Shown: positions 1-8,973, counted from the first letter of the stretch. The stretch: DNA of 64,000 nt from Glaciimonas soli (GCF_009497155.1 NZ_WINI01000008.1:1-64000); one strand, 5' to 3'. Program-made: numbers and translations. Notes: generated from the letters alone by a model not told the origin.

Positions 1-39
1 TTGCTCGTTCCTCTTTTCAGTTTCGACATTATTAAATGT

Positions 40-414
40 CTACTGAATTAGGGGAAGTCCAGACGTGTTGAAGGGATTATCCAAGAATTCGGTCTTCTTG
101 GAAGCCTTGGACGTAATTTGAAGGTTTCTGAATTTGAGCTTCCCCTGAAATTTAGTCTCCCTAAGATTGCGATTCCTGCTTGCGCGATCCCCATGAATTT
201 CCCTTACGCACGATTGAAATAACAAACAGATTCTAATATTCTCCGCAAAACCCTCGTTTGCACCGCTTGTCCATATAGCCTCTGATCGGCCATGAACCTC
301 TGTTGCGAGGTATTTTAAGGTAATCAAGGGCCACTGCACCTCTCCCCCAAAATATTCCCTAAAATCCCCCTTTTTCCCGATTTCATCCCCAGTCAAATGC
401 CCTCTGAAGGCCAT
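40..414 (-). CDS. Doubtful hypothetical reading frame
   Basis: A 124-codon open frame with no domain I recognise, no signal peptide and no membrane segment. Its ATG sits inside the perfect inverted repeat at 391-420 and no Shine-Dalgarno sequence is visible upstream. It may be non-coding. The rest of the first 590 bases shows nothing else I can name. Confidence 0.2.
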   Translation of the reverse strand: MAFRGHLTGDEIGKKGDFREYFGGEVQWPLITLKYLATEVHGRSEAIWTSGANEGFAENIRICLLFQSCVREIHGDRASRNRNLRETKFQGKLKFRNLQITSKASKKTEFLDNPFNTSGLPLIQ

Positions 415-420
415 TTGACT
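391..420. repeat. Inverted repeat AGTCAAATG...CATTTGACT
   Basis: The 30 bases begin AGTCAAATG and end CATTTGACT, giving a perfect 9-base stem that pairs further inward with mismatches (loop about CTCTGAAGG). There is no T run on either side, so it does not look like an intrinsic terminator. It could be an operator or a structure in a transcript; no partner gene is evident. Confidence 0.4.
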
Positions 421-590
421 CGTGCCTGACGCGTACCTTAAATAACCGGGCTGTCTCGGCAGCGGTTTTCTGGCCAGTAGTCACCATCGCAACAATTTTC
501 GGTCAGTCGCAACACGCTACGGCCGTTGTCTGGGTCTTAGCGTAAGATTTTTTCCGTTTTCTGAGAGACCCCAACCAAGGAACTACCACA

Positions 591-1313
591 TCATTCCGGA
601 TACTTCTCAAAAAGGGTGGCAAACGGTTCTTGCTTCAGCGCTTCCTGTATTTGAGTACGAATGGCATTGCTCGATGTCTCGACAAGCTTCTGTCCCTTTC
701 TCAAATCTGCACGAGCATGATCAGCGTCGTTCATACCGTTGTATGCAAGCGCACGATAGAAGTAAGCCCACGAATAGTCAGGCTGATAAGTCAGTCCTTC
801 CGTAAACGCTTCGGTCGCCTCTGGCCATTTTTCGAGTGCGACGAGCGTGAGCCCTAGGTGGTAATAACTAGGCATTCCCGGTGCTGTTCCCTTGCCACGC
901 ATGCCCAAGTGATCGTCGAACATCTTTCGCAAAAGCGCCAACGCGCGCTCCGGCTGCCCGCTTTTACGATAAAGGGCAGCAAGCCCAATGTCATCCCAAG
1001 CCGTGCGCGCGGGCCTAAGCCGAAGGGCGTCCTCAAAATCTGTCGTTGCCTTTACGTAGTCCTTGGTTTGCGCATAAGCTATGCTGCGCATTTGCAGAAG
1101 CGCAGCACGAGAGTTCTGGCTCGTTGCGTCGCACTCCGACAACACCTCGATCGCCAGCACCGGATTCGCGTACTGAGTTCCGTCCTTGCCAAGTGAGAGG
1201 TTCTTGATCTTGGCGCAGGCCTGAACTTCCCTGATCGGCGTGTTCTGTGAGGTGGTACACGCCGAGAGCAGCGTAGCGCATACGGCAACTACCGCTAATC
1301 GAGACTGCATCAT
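591..1313 (-). CDS. TPR-repeat lipoprotein
   Basis: A 240-residue lipoprotein. A short signal peptide ends in the lipobox LLSAC (Cys about residue 19), so the protein should be lipid-anchored in the envelope. The body contains tetratricopeptide-like helical pairs (about residues 75-220; for example the stretches around AYAQTKDYVKATTDFEDAL and YFYRALAYNGMNDADHA), a fold used for protein-protein contacts. It is the second gene of a minus-strand pair: the upstream gene's TAA overlaps this ATG (TAATG), so the two are probably translationally coupled. ATGATG gives two adjacent possible starts. The specific role is unknown. Confidence 0.75.
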   Translation of the reverse strand: MMQSRLAVVAVCATLLSACTTSQNTPIREVQACAKIKNLSLGKDGTQYANPVLAIEVLSECDATSQNSRAALLQMRSIAYAQTKDYVKATTDFEDALRLRPARTAWDDIGLAALYRKSGQPERALALLRKMFDDHLGMRGKGTAPGMPSYYHLGLTLVALEKWPEATEAFTEGLTYQPDYSWAYFYRALAYNGMNDADHARADLRKGQKLVETSSNAIRTQIQEALKQEPFATLFEKYPE

Positions 1314-1972
1314 TACGGATACTCCTTCGGCAGTAAATCAGGACGCAACTTGTGCAACAAGGGCGCCGTTACCGAGCCCTGTAGCGAGCAGTAGAGGGTA
1401 CTCTTGCCTGGCGTATCTTCCTCAATTACAAGAACGCGTTCCACCGTTCCTTTCTTCGCGGCAACGCCAGATTCGCCGCCGGCATGCCAAAGATCCATCG
1501 GGTCGCCGATTGATCGTTTCTCCGATCGAGCCCACACAGGACCTGCTGAAACCAGTTTCCCCGCCTCAGGGAGCAGTGCATTTATCTTCTTGGCTATGGC
1601 CCCAGGATCGCCTTCGATCTTGAATCCCCAGTAAAGTAACCCACCGATGTCGATGTCGTATGCAATCTCGTTGTGCCAAGCCAACAGGCGAAGGCCAGCG
1701 ACTGTTACAGGGGCCTTGAATACTTGCTCATTGCCTTTTTCCGACAAGGTATCGGGAACCGAGATGGTGGCGACGTCGCCACGATTTTCGACCTGAACGT
1801 CGGAACCTAGCAGGTCAGGGTTCTTCTTCAACATCTGAAACAATTCGGCATCGCACTGGGCAAACAGGCGAAGTGCCTCTTCAGACTTGTTCGTCACTAC
1901 TTTGTCTTGCGCGAAAGAGATCGTCGCATTCAGGATCAGCGCTACGAGCAATACGGAAACACGTTTAGACAT
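1313..1972 (-). CDS. Periplasmic protein of unknown function
   Basis: A 219-residue protein with a clear Sec signal peptide (MSKRVSVLLVALILNATISFAQ, cut near residue 21), so it is predicted periplasmic or outer-membrane associated. A purine-rich AAAGGAGGAG just upstream supports the start. The mature part has two cysteines (residues about 40 and 195) that could form a disulfide. I do not recognise the family. It overlaps the start of the downstream TPR lipoprotein, suggesting that the two envelope proteins work together. Confidence 0.65.
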   Translation of the reverse strand: MSKRVSVLLVALILNATISFAQDKVVTNKSEEALRLFAQCDAELFQMLKKNPDLLGSDVQVENRGDVATISVPDTLSEKGNEQVFKAPVTVAGLRLLAWHNEIAYDIDIGGLLYWGFKIEGDPGAIAKKINALLPEAGKLVSAGPVWARSEKRSIGDPMDLWHAGGESGVAAKKGTVERVLVIEEDTPGKSTLYCSLQGSVTAPLLHKLRPDLLPKEYP

Positions 1973-2399
1973 CAGTTATATCTTTCTAAAAGGAGGAGAC
2001 GGACAGGCCCTTCGACCCAAATTATTTAATCAATGGGCTTGCTATTCAAGACGGTATCTGACCCTGGCGTTCCCTTGGTTTCACCAGAGGCCAGAGTTCC
2101 CGCACTCGCATTTGCCCCTGCTGTTCGGCTTGGCCGTGATCGAGGAGCCAGCCAAAGAGACAAAGCCGCCCGCCGTCAGTTCAGGAATTGGCGACGGGGC
2201 GACTAAGGAAATGCAGCAGGTCGATACAGATGCCCATAAACAAGAACTACTGAGGAACAGTACCTGAAGGCACAGCTACTTCCCGTTGCGTGCCCATCAC
2301 CGCTCCAATAGCTTGTTTCGTTAAAGTGACACTATCATTTTCGCTAAGTATTTTCATTTTTGTGCAGGTATGGTACTTCCCTCTATCCTATTTGCCCCG
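1973..2399. other. Gene-free stretch with a possible decayed frame
   Basis: No convincing gene. On the minus strand (about 2270 down to 2090) an open frame encodes a Gly/Ser-rich segment ending CECGNSGLW, which has the look of a decayed protein tail, but I cannot assign a family. The right half (2280-2399) is AT-richer and shows no structure I recognise. Confidence 0.3.
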
Positions 2400-2690
2400 T
2401 CAGATCTTCGTCTTTAATATGTAGCCAAAACCAAGTTCATTTTTCAACCTTTCAGCAATTTCATTGCCAAATTTCTTAAATTCAGATTTTTCTTCGTCAT
2501 TTTTAAAGCCTGATCTGGCAGGGTCGTCCAAATTTAGTGTGTTGTCGTACATACGAGCCCACTCCGTAAGCTGAGCAATCAGATCACTTGAAATTGGAAG
2601 TGTTGACGGATTAATATTACCCACTTGACCTGGCGACGCCTCCCAGAGAGGATAGCATTGGTAGTCAGCCATTAACTTTATGGATCTCAT
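2400..2690 (-). CDS. Probable toxin-immunity protein
   Basis: A 96-residue acidic soluble protein. The layout (short N-terminal KLMADYQCYPLWE segment, a GNINPS turn, then a helix around LIAQLTEWARMYDNTLN and a DDPARSGF motif) is like small proteins often found beside polymorphic toxin genes; this is from memory of the family, not from a search. It is the last gene of the minus-strand group 3160-4272, 2732-3160, 2400-2690. A second in-frame ATG seven codons in (2672) is an alternative start. Confidence 0.5.
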   Translation of the reverse strand: MRSIKLMADYQCYPLWEASPGQVGNINPSTLPISSDLIAQLTEWARMYDNTLNLDDPARSGFKNDEEKSEFKKFGNEIAERLKNELGFGYILKTKI

Positions 2691-2731
2691 TTAATAACTC
2701 GAGTTGGATTGGCGCACTCAGCGGGGTAAGG

Positions 2732-3160
2732 TCAATTGGTCTTGAATTTCTTTGGAAGCAAGTGCAATTTGTAATAGTTAGTCTCCAAGAAATCACGTGA
2801 GGAAAGTCCCCCTTTTAATAGTTCAACCAAAATTTCCAAAGGTTGTAATATTTCAGGATACGAGAGTTCATCCCATAAAACCCGTCCAATTCTCCCTCCC
2901 ATGTATCCGGTGAAGTCAAATGGTTCATCGATATCACCTTCAACTGCTAAATTGTATATAGGCTTGAAAGCATCCAAAATAGGATTAATTAATTTGGTGT
3001 TATATCGAATAGAATTTTCTACATCCTCTTCTTTCCAATTAGGTCGATGTATGGCAGCAACACTACGAATTTTTTCTTCGGACTTCCAATGTAACAAGGC
3101 TTGTTGAAATTTCTCAGCAGCCTCTCTAATTTTCAATTTATCCATATCAAATTTATTCAT
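2732..3160 (-). CDS. Hypothetical, candidate immunity gene of the upstream toxin
   Basis: A 142-residue protein, mostly charged and helical, with no signal peptide and no family I recognise. Its ATG overlaps the TAA of the toxin-like gene upstream (TAATG at 3158-3162), the usual arrangement of a contact-dependent toxin C-terminus and its cognate immunity gene. A cytoplasmic immunity function is inferred from this position only. Codon use is AT-rich compared with the sugar locus to the right. Confidence 0.5.
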   Translation of the reverse strand: MNKFDMDKLKIREAAEKFQQALLHWKSEEKIRSVAAIHRPNWKEEDVENSIRYNTKLINPILDAFKPIYNLAVEGDIDEPFDFTGYMGGRIGRVLWDELSYPEILQPLEILVELLKGGLSSRDFLETNYYKLHLLPKKFKTN

Positions 3161-4272
3161 TAATTCACCTTAATCGTAATGTCCGTTGGCTGTGGGGTAG
3201 TCCACAAACTGCGATTTGGGACAATAGTTTGGGTTGCGTTACCTACACTTGTACTGCCACTCATCTCTGTTGTTGTTGCAACTTGTGATTGATAAATGGT
3301 AGGTGTAGTGTTTGGCTTAGGTTGAATTTCAAAAACATTGAAACTTGCTGCTTGGCTATTTGCGGGCAAACCTAAAATATCATTTACTAATTCTGGGTGA
3401 GCTTGTATTAAATTCAATTGAGCTTGGTCAATCCAGAAAGCTGTAGTTGGGCTTGGCGTAGAATAATCAGAGGTAGTAGATACTAATTTGTATAGCGTAG
3501 TATTAGACGTAGCCTGAATAGGAACTGGTACAGTACTTCCAGACTGAACAATTTGTTGCATTGAAGTAGTAGGATCACTGGCGCCGCCCGCTTGCAAATC
3601 GCTTTCCAATTGATTTTGTATTGACATTGGAACCTGATCTACAGTAATTCCGTGGGTTTGAAAACCGCCAGTTGTATTTGTTGGAGCCACATACGGCTGA
3701 TCACCAACGAGTTGACCATTTTGAACGATTTTCTCGTTTATAGAATTAGCTTCCGCAGCCATTTCATTTATATTCGCACTATTTGCGCCGTCAGCCCCTA
3801 ACGCAGAAACGCCGGAAACTAATCCACCATCCGTTACAAGTCCAGCAACTCCACTACCAAGCCCAGTGGCACCAGTAACCAACATTACCCCTTGAGCCGA
3901 CGCAGATCCTTGATACGCAAAATATTGACTCTTCGGAGTCATTAATTGTACCGGTGGAAAGGGAGTGGCATCACCGGTGACATCCCCGAGCATCATCAAT
4001 AAATTGCTGGTGCCAACTAATCCGTTGGCCAAGGTATTGACAACACCCGCCAAGATCGAGTTAATGGCATCGCTCGCGCCTACATTCACAGTTGTTCCGT
4101 CGCCATTCAACAGATGAAGCGCTCCTGCATTCGCAACCGTCGGACTCAGATTCTGCCCTGATGCCGATGCCTGATCGACAATGCTCTGATTCACTATATC
4201 AGCGGGGTTCGATACCGTATTTTGGGAGTTGTCTGCGCTACCTGAACTTACATCTGCATTCTTATTGAACAT
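3160..4272 (-). CDS. Orphan CdiA/filamentous-haemagglutinin-type toxin C-terminal fragment
   Basis: A 370-residue reading frame rich in Ala, Gly, Ser, Thr and Asn. The first part (to about residue 180) is a low-complexity Ala/Gly segment like the pretoxin region of two-partner-secreted proteins. The last about 150 residues contain TTLYKLVSTT, FWIDQAQLNLIQAHPELV, LGLPANSQ and VPNRSLWTTPQP, an arrangement I associate with polymorphic-toxin C-termini of haemagglutinin-like proteins. There is no signal peptide. The open frame continues upstream of the ATG to about 4420, where it hits a stop, so this is the 3' end of a once larger gene. Two small candidate immunity genes follow. The toxin activity is unknown. 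Confidence 0.55.
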   Translation of the reverse strand: MFNKNADVSSGSADNSQNTVSNPADIVNQSIVDQASASGQNLSPTVANAGALHLLNGDGTTVNVGASDAINSILAGVVNTLANGLVGTSNLLMMLGDVTGDATPFPPVQLMTPKSQYFAYQGSASAQGVMLVTGATGLGSGVAGLVTDGGLVSGVSALGADGANSANINEMAAEANSINEKIVQNGQLVGDQPYVAPTNTTGGFQTHGITVDQVPMSIQNQLESDLQAGGASDPTTSMQQIVQSGSTVPVPIQATSNTTLYKLVSTTSDYSTPSPTTAFWIDQAQLNLIQAHPELVNDILGLPANSQAASFNVFEIQPKPNTTPTIYQSQVATTTEMSGSTSVGNATQTIVPNRSLWTTPQPTDITIKVN

Positions 4273-4584
4273 GCCAGCATATTGACCGGCAACTTTGTTA
4301 ATTGCGCCATCTGGATTAGTTTGCGAAGAAGCTGAATTTCCCGTGCCATCGCCACCGGATAGAGTGCAAGGATAGCCTACTGGCCCAGGCGAGACGGGTA
4401 ACTGTCTGGTCTGAAGCGGTCAGGACAATGTAGTGGAAGCTGCGAGCGTATATGCGACCCTCACGCTAGGAGAGAATTTGTAGAACTTTTGAAGGCAGGA
4501 ATCGCAAATGACCATCACTTACCCGACCGCGCAAAGGGTCGTGGTCAGTAGCTTTTTTCATCTCAAGGCAATAATCCCCAAGCG

Positions 4585-4604
4585 TAAAAAAACCGCATGA
4601 GCGG
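4585..4604 (-). terminator. Short intrinsic terminator-like hairpin
   Basis: Read on the minus strand, CCGC-TCAT-GCGG (4593-4604) is followed by a run of seven T. It would end minus-strand transcription coming from the decayed reading frame at 4708-4925. The stem is only four to five base pairs, so the call is modest. Confidence 0.4.
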
Positions 4605-4707
4605 CTTGGATCTACGCTGGTGCTGCCGTTACTATCTGGCGGCGGAACAGACAGTCCGACAGCGCTCTGCCTCGTCACCCCCTATTCATTTTGGTACCTT
4701 CGTGCGT

Positions 4708-4925
4708 TTAAAGATATGCCGCTCGATCATCTGAATATTTTTCGATTCCGGTTTCTGTTTTCACTAATTCTGCATCGACGTTTGATAGCGCGGATTCCTC
4801 GACGATCGTGACGATCTGCTCGTGAACCTTCTTGTCCAACTCCGCCCGACTCGCCGTCAACTCCACGAGTGTCACCGGCAAGGATTCTAGCGCCCCGATT
4901 TTTTGCCTTGAACCACTCGATCAAT
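4708..4925 (-). pseudogene. Decayed unknown reading frame
   Basis: On the minus strand an open frame with coding-like composition (ESLPVTLVELTASRAELDKK...) runs to a stop at 4708-4710. Upstream of it, another frame reads DVFERLYAMRFARPN, as if a frameshift separated the two parts. No start codon or ribosome-binding site is convincing and I do not recognise the protein. Treat it as a gene remnant at best. The remaining bases up to 5203 carry only the operator at 5052. Confidence 0.25.
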
Positions 4926-5051
4926 TTGGTCTTGCGAAACGCATCGCATATAGGCGCTCGAAAACGTCATACGCTTTTCTGTCGGCAAACCAGTCATCTA
5001 TTTTTTACACAATTTCCTACTCACAACGAGAAAAATGCTATTATTTATCAC

Positions 5052-5070
5052 TGGTCAGGCCACCATGCCA
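5052..5070. promoter_or_regulatory. Candidate operator copy 1 (symporter promoter)
   Basis: TGGTCAGGCCACCA followed by TGCCAA lies about 135 bases before the symporter start. The same 20 bases occur at 8793 and a one-base variant at 8838. The core TGGTC-N-GGCCA is an imperfect palindrome of the TGGT/ACCA type bound by FCD-class GntR regulators such as UxuR/ExuR. A TATTAT -10-like hexamer lies just upstream (5039-5044). Confidence 0.6.
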
Positions 5071-5203
5071 ACATGCCAGAAATAATATAAATGTCGTTTG
5101 TTCAACATCGCTATAAAGCAACAACAGTTTTTATAACGACTGCAATAAATATTAAGCATTTTTCAAATTGCGGGCGCCTGGCGTCCGCTGGGGGAGAGAC
5201 AAA

Positions 5204-6715
5204 TTGGCAACACTAGATTGGACCGTGCTGAGCGGTTACTTTGTATTGATGATTGTTATCGGCGTCTATGCTAAGAAAAAAGTAAAGAACGCCGCCGACT
5301 TCTTCACCGCTGGCGGCAACATGCCTTGGTGGCTGTCGGGTATTTCACATCACATGTCTGGCTACAGTTCTGCGGTATTTGTCGGTTACGCTGCCATTGC
5401 CTACACCACCGGCTTCAATCTGTATATCTGGTGGGCCCTATCGATCTGCACGGCCATGGTGCTGGGCGCTTTTACCTTCGCTCCACGCTGGTCGCGCCTG
5501 CGGCAACGACTCAACATCGTCTCGCCCACTGAATACCTGGCGACCCGTTACGGTATCCCTACCCAGCAAGTGCTGGCCTGGAGCGGCTCGGCGCTCAAGC
5601 TATTCGACGTCGGCGCCAAATGGACCGCTACCGCCATCCTGCTGCATACCTTTGCCGGCGTGCCGATGGTCTGGGGCATCTTGCTGACCGGCGGCGTCAC
5701 ACTGATCTACTCAGTATTCGGCGGCTTGTGGGCCGATGTCCTGACCGATTTCAGCCAGTTCGTCATACAACTACTGGCCGGCATCGCCATGTTCATAGCG
5801 GCCATGGCGAACCTTGGCGGCGTCTCTTCGCTTTGGGGCATTTGGGAAAAACTGCCGCCCGACCACTCGCACTTCTTCAACGGCCAGTACACGCCGGTAT
5901 TTGCCATCGTCTTTTTACTGGTCAACATACTGTCCTATAACGGCGGTACCTGGAGCATGGCGCAGCGCTTCATCGCTTCGCCCCGCGGCTCGGATGCGCG
6001 CAAGGCTGCGCTACTGTCGGCGGCGCTGTATCTGATCTGGCCGCTGGTGCTGTTTTTCCCGATGTGGGCAGCCCCGCTCATCTTGCCGAACCTGGCAGAC
6101 CCCAGCCAGTCGTATGCACTGCTGACTGAACACCTGCTGCCTAGCGGCTTGATCGGCCTGGTGCTGGCGGGCCTGTTTGCCCACACCATGGCGATGACCT
6201 CGTCCGACGCCAACGCCGTCACTGCCGTGATTACCCGCGATATCCTGCCGGTCCTGTGGAAGCGCGCCGCGCACTTCAGCGCCAAGACAGAGTTGCTCAA
6301 CGCCCGCATGACGGTGTTCATCTTCATCGCCATCAGTATGCTGATCGCAGTCGCTTCCAGTTCTTTCGGCGGTGTCATCGGCCTGATCATCTTGTGGTAC
6401 GGCGCCCTCATCGGGCCAATCGCGATTCCCATGCTGTTCGGCATGCTGCCCATTTTCAAGCGCTGCGGCTCGACTGCCGCACTAGCATCCTGGGGCGCCG
6501 GCGTGATTGTGTTCGTCTTGGTCAAGTATGTCTTCCACGATGCGATCATCGACTCACATCCGAACTGGATCACCACATTTACCGTGGTCGGGCCGGTTCT
6601 TAGCTCCTTCCTGGTATTCATTGGCGTCGGCCTGATCCGCCCGCAATCCTCCGCCGTGGTGAATCACCTGGTCGATTCGCTGGACTGCGACGGCCCGCCA
6701 TCGTCATTGCAATAA
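5204..6715 (+). CDS. Sodium:solute symporter (SSS family), probable hexuronate or sugar importer
   Basis: An inner-membrane Na+/solute symporter of about 503 residues with roughly 13 hydrophobic segments. Family features include the N-terminal YAKKKVKNAADFFTAG stretch, GISHHMSGYSS in the second helix and the long run of Gly/Ala-rich helices. I chose the TTG at 5204 because GGGGGAGAG lies five to six bases upstream; the TTG at 5168 lacks such a site. Operator copy 1 precedes it and the porin gene follows after 84 bases, so outer- and inner-membrane uptake are likely co-expressed. The substrate is inferred from the uxuA locus downstream to be a uronate or a uronate-containing sugar. Confidence 0.8.
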   Translation: MATLDWTVLSGYFVLMIVIGVYAKKKVKNAADFFTAGGNMPWWLSGISHHMSGYSSAVFVGYAAIAYTTGFNLYIWWALSICTAMVLGAFTFAPRWSRLRQRLNIVSPTEYLATRYGIPTQQVLAWSGSALKLFDVGAKWTATAILLHTFAGVPMVWGILLTGGVTLIYSVFGGLWADVLTDFSQFVIQLLAGIAMFIAAMANLGGVSSLWGIWEKLPPDHSHFFNGQYTPVFAIVFLLVNILSYNGGTWSMAQRFIASPRGSDARKAALLSAALYLIWPLVLFFPMWAAPLILPNLADPSQSYALLTEHLLPSGLIGLVLAGLFAHTMAMTSSDANAVTAVITRDILPVLWKRAAHFSAKTELLNARMTVFIFIAISMLIAVASSSFGGVIGLIILWYGALIGPIAIPMLFGMLPIFKRCGSTAALASWGAGVIVFVLVKYVFHDAIIDSHPNWITTFTVVGPVLSSFLVFIGVGLIRPQSSAVVNHLVDSLDCDGPPSSLQ

Positions 6716-6799
6716 ATCTTGCGTATCTAAACCAATGCAGCGAACCGGCCAACAGCCGGTCCATCCAGTGCATCAGAAAATCATAAAAGGAGATAGGAC

Positions 6800-7942
6800 A
6801 TGAATAACCAAAACGAAAATCAAGCATGCAGAACAAGCAAGTCGTCAGCGGCAATACTGGGCCCAATTGCACGCAAAACCGCCGGCTGCGCTCTCATGTC
6901 GCTGTGCCTGCAGCTGGTAGCCGGACAGGCATCTGCGCAAACCAACGTACAGATATATGGCGTGGTCGACAATGCGATCCAGAGCACCTTTGGCCAAGGT
7001 ACATTGGGCCAGACCAAGACTGAGGTCACCAGCGGCTACTTTGCCGCCTCACGTCTGGGCTTCAAGGGCAGCGAAGACCTCGGCGACGGCATGAAGGCAT
7101 TCTTCCAACTGGAAATGGGGCTAGCGACCAACACCGGCGCATTGCAGCAAGGCGGACGCCTGTTCGGCCGTACCGCCCAAGTTGGCATCAGCAGCAGCTT
7201 GGGCTCGCTGGCACTAGGGCGGCTCGGCACGCCCGGCTCTGGCACCGGTCCCTACAACATGACTAACGGCCCCAAGCCGATCGACCCTTTCTATCTCGGC
7301 TACGGTGCCGCCGGCTGGGCCAACTCCAGCAATACCATGGCGTTACCGCTGCGGGCGGACAATTCTCTGGTGTACCGCACACCGCAGCTGGGTGGCCTCA
7401 CTTTTGCCGGCCTGTATTCATTCCAGCGTGACGGCACCGAAGCAGTCGGTGCGTCCACCAATGCCCGTGTCACCGGCCTTGGTCTTAGTTATGACCACGG
7501 ACCGCTGTTTGCCATGATCAGCTATGACCACACCGACAACCCGCTGCCCGGCCAGCCGGCTCAGACCGCCTTGCAGGTAGGTGCGGTTTACGATTTCAAT
7601 ATCGTGAAGCTGCACATGATGGCGGGCCAGGAAAAAAACGAATTCCTATTCAGCACTGCGGTCGAATCGGCGTTGGCGAGCCGCGCCAACTTTGCCGCCA
7701 TCGGTTTGACAGTGCCGCTCAGTTCAGGACGTATCATGCTGGGGCTGCAAGCGCGCAAAGCCAGCCAAATCCAGGGAGGATCGTACGGCCGCCGCATTGC
7801 CAGCGTCGGCTATACCTATGACTTGTCCAAGCGCACCGCCTTGAACATGGCGTTCAGCGATTCGCGTGCGAACCAGGCGCTGGCCAGTAATCCGAGCTTC
7901 AATTTCCGCCAGGTCGGCTGCGGTGTCTCGCATTTTTTCTAA
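6800..7942 (+). CDS. Gram-negative porin
   Basis: A 380-residue outer-membrane beta-barrel porin of the betaproteobacterial trimeric type. The first about 46 residues are an unusually long signal peptide ending ASA-Q. The mature protein starts with NVQIYGVVDNAIQ, has the loop motif RLGFKGSEDLGDGMKAFFQLE and RTAQVGISSSLGSLALGR, and ends in the outer-membrane signature VGCGVSHFF with C-terminal Phe. A strong AAAGGAGATA ribosome-binding site precedes the ATG. It is placed between the symporter and the uronate genes, so it probably admits the same substrate. It ends 24 bases from the convergent regulator gene. Confidence 0.85.
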   Translation: MNNQNENQACRTSKSSAAILGPIARKTAGCALMSLCLQLVAGQASAQTNVQIYGVVDNAIQSTFGQGTLGQTKTEVTSGYFAASRLGFKGSEDLGDGMKAFFQLEMGLATNTGALQQGGRLFGRTAQVGISSSLGSLALGRLGTPGSGTGPYNMTNGPKPIDPFYLGYGAAGWANSSNTMALPLRADNSLVYRTPQLGGLTFAGLYSFQRDGTEAVGASTNARVTGLGLSYDHGPLFAMISYDHTDNPLPGQPAQTALQVGAVYDFNIVKLHMMAGQEKNEFLFSTAVESALASRANFAAIGLTVPLSSGRIMLGLQARKASQIQGGSYGRRIASVGYTYDLSKRTALNMAFSDSRANQALASNPSFNFRQVGCGVSHFF

Positions 7943-7966
7943 ACTATGGGAAGCTGCCTGTTGCCA

Positions 7967-8689
7967 TCATTGGGCCTGATCCGCAGACTTGGCGGGATGG
8001 TCGGCGAAGAAACTGGCATGCACGTGGCGAATGTGCGTCTGCATCGCCGCTTTGGCGGCCTGCGGGTCGCGCGCCAGGATCGCATTACAGATCGCCCGGT
8101 GGTCGAGATTCATCGCGCGCGACAAGTCTTGGCTGCCGTAGTGGCTGTTGAATTGGGTGAACAGTTCGTCGTACCGCTTGTTCCAGAGGGTGTCGATGAA
8201 TTCGATGAAGACAAAATTGTCGGCCATTTCCGCAATCAGATGATGGAATTGCTCATCGAGCTCCATGAACGAACCGTTGTTCTGCGCCGTCGAATCGTCC
8301 AGCGCATCCATCAGGCGCACCAGCCGCGACAACTGGTCGGGATTGGCGTTGGCGGCGGCCATCCGGGCGGTCTCACCTTCGATCAGCTCGCGCGCCTGCA
8401 GCAGTTCTTCAACGCCGGCGCTGCCAAGGCTTTCGGCGCTGCCGGTTTCCGGCGTCTTGTGGCAAACAAAAACGCCGTGGCCGGTCTTGATGTCGACCCA
8501 GCCGGCAATTTCCAGGGCGATCAGCGCTTCGCGCACGGAAGAACGGCCAACGCCCAATTGCTGTGCCAGCTCACGCTCGGGCGGCAAGGCGCTGCCGGGC
8601 GGAAATTCGTTTTCCTTGAATTTTTGGATCAGCAGATCGGAAATTTGACGATACAAACGCTGTACTTTAACTATCGGTAGTGTAGCCAT
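7967..8689 (-). CDS. GntR-family transcription regulator, FCD (FadR) subclass
   Basis: A 240-residue regulator. Residues about 8-75 form the winged helix-turn-helix (LPPERELAQQLGVGRSSVREAL, then GWVDIKTGHGVFV). Residues about 95-225 form an all-helical FCD ligand domain with the metal/ligand residues expected near ELDEQFHHLIAEMAD and in the C-terminal MQTHIRH helix. I place the start at the ATG at 8689; 21 further codons are open upstream but hydrophobic and unlike the family. It is divergent from uxuA, and two copies of the proposed operator lie in the shared gap, so it is the likely repressor of uxuA, the symporter and itself, with a uronate-pathway intermediate as effector. Confidence 0.85.
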   Translation of the reverse strand: MATLPIVKVQRLYRQISDLLIQKFKENEFPPGSALPPERELAQQLGVGRSSVREALIALEIAGWVDIKTGHGVFVCHKTPETGSAESLGSAGVEELLQARELIEGETARMAAANANPDQLSRLVRLMDALDDSTAQNNGSFMELDEQFHHLIAEMADNFVFIEFIDTLWNKRYDELFTQFNSHYGSQDLSRAMNLDHRAICNAILARDPQAAKAAMQTHIRHVHASFFADHPAKSADQAQ

Positions 8690-8792
8690 AGGATGTAAAC
8701 AGAAATGAAAATAAGGTCGTGGCAAAAGCAACAAGGGGTGGCAAAACGCCAATGTGCAAATAAACAGATTTCTTTAATTTAACAAAATTTAT

Positions 8793-8811
8793 TGGTCAGG
8801 CCACCATGCCA
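8793..8811. promoter_or_regulatory. Candidate operator copy 2 (regulator/uxuA gap)
   Basis: TGGTCAGGCCACCA plus TGCCAA, identical over 20 bases to the copy at 5052. It lies about 100 bases from the regulator start and 160 from uxuA, so it can serve both directions. Confidence 0.65.
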
Positions 8812-8837
8812 ATTACTAAACTGCTACAATTCAGCAT

Positions 8838-8851
8838 TGGTCCGGCCACCA
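8838..8851. promoter_or_regulatory. Candidate operator copy 3 (uxuA promoter)
   Basis: TGGTCCGGCCACCA, one base different from copies 1 and 2, 45 bases after copy 2 and just downstream of a TACAAT -10-like hexamer (8825-8830). This position would allow repression of uxuA. The rest of the 284-base gap shows no other structure. Confidence 0.6.
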
Positions 8852-8973
8852 GACTGCAAGTAATTATCGCATGCGCAACGGCAAAACCATGTAAACCTTA
8901 GCGATAAGCAATATTACTGCGCAATGACAGCAATCCACCGCCCCCAGGGCTTAACTCAAATGGGAGACCTTGT

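Noticed and set aside
5935-6621. 228-codon minus-strand frame opposite the symporter
   Set aside because: It mirrors the membrane protein's codons and shows no recognisable domain.
7946-8680. 244-codon plus-strand frame opposite the GntR gene
   Set aside because: The regulator on the minus strand has both GntR domains; the antisense product is rich in Arg, Val and Gly with no family features.
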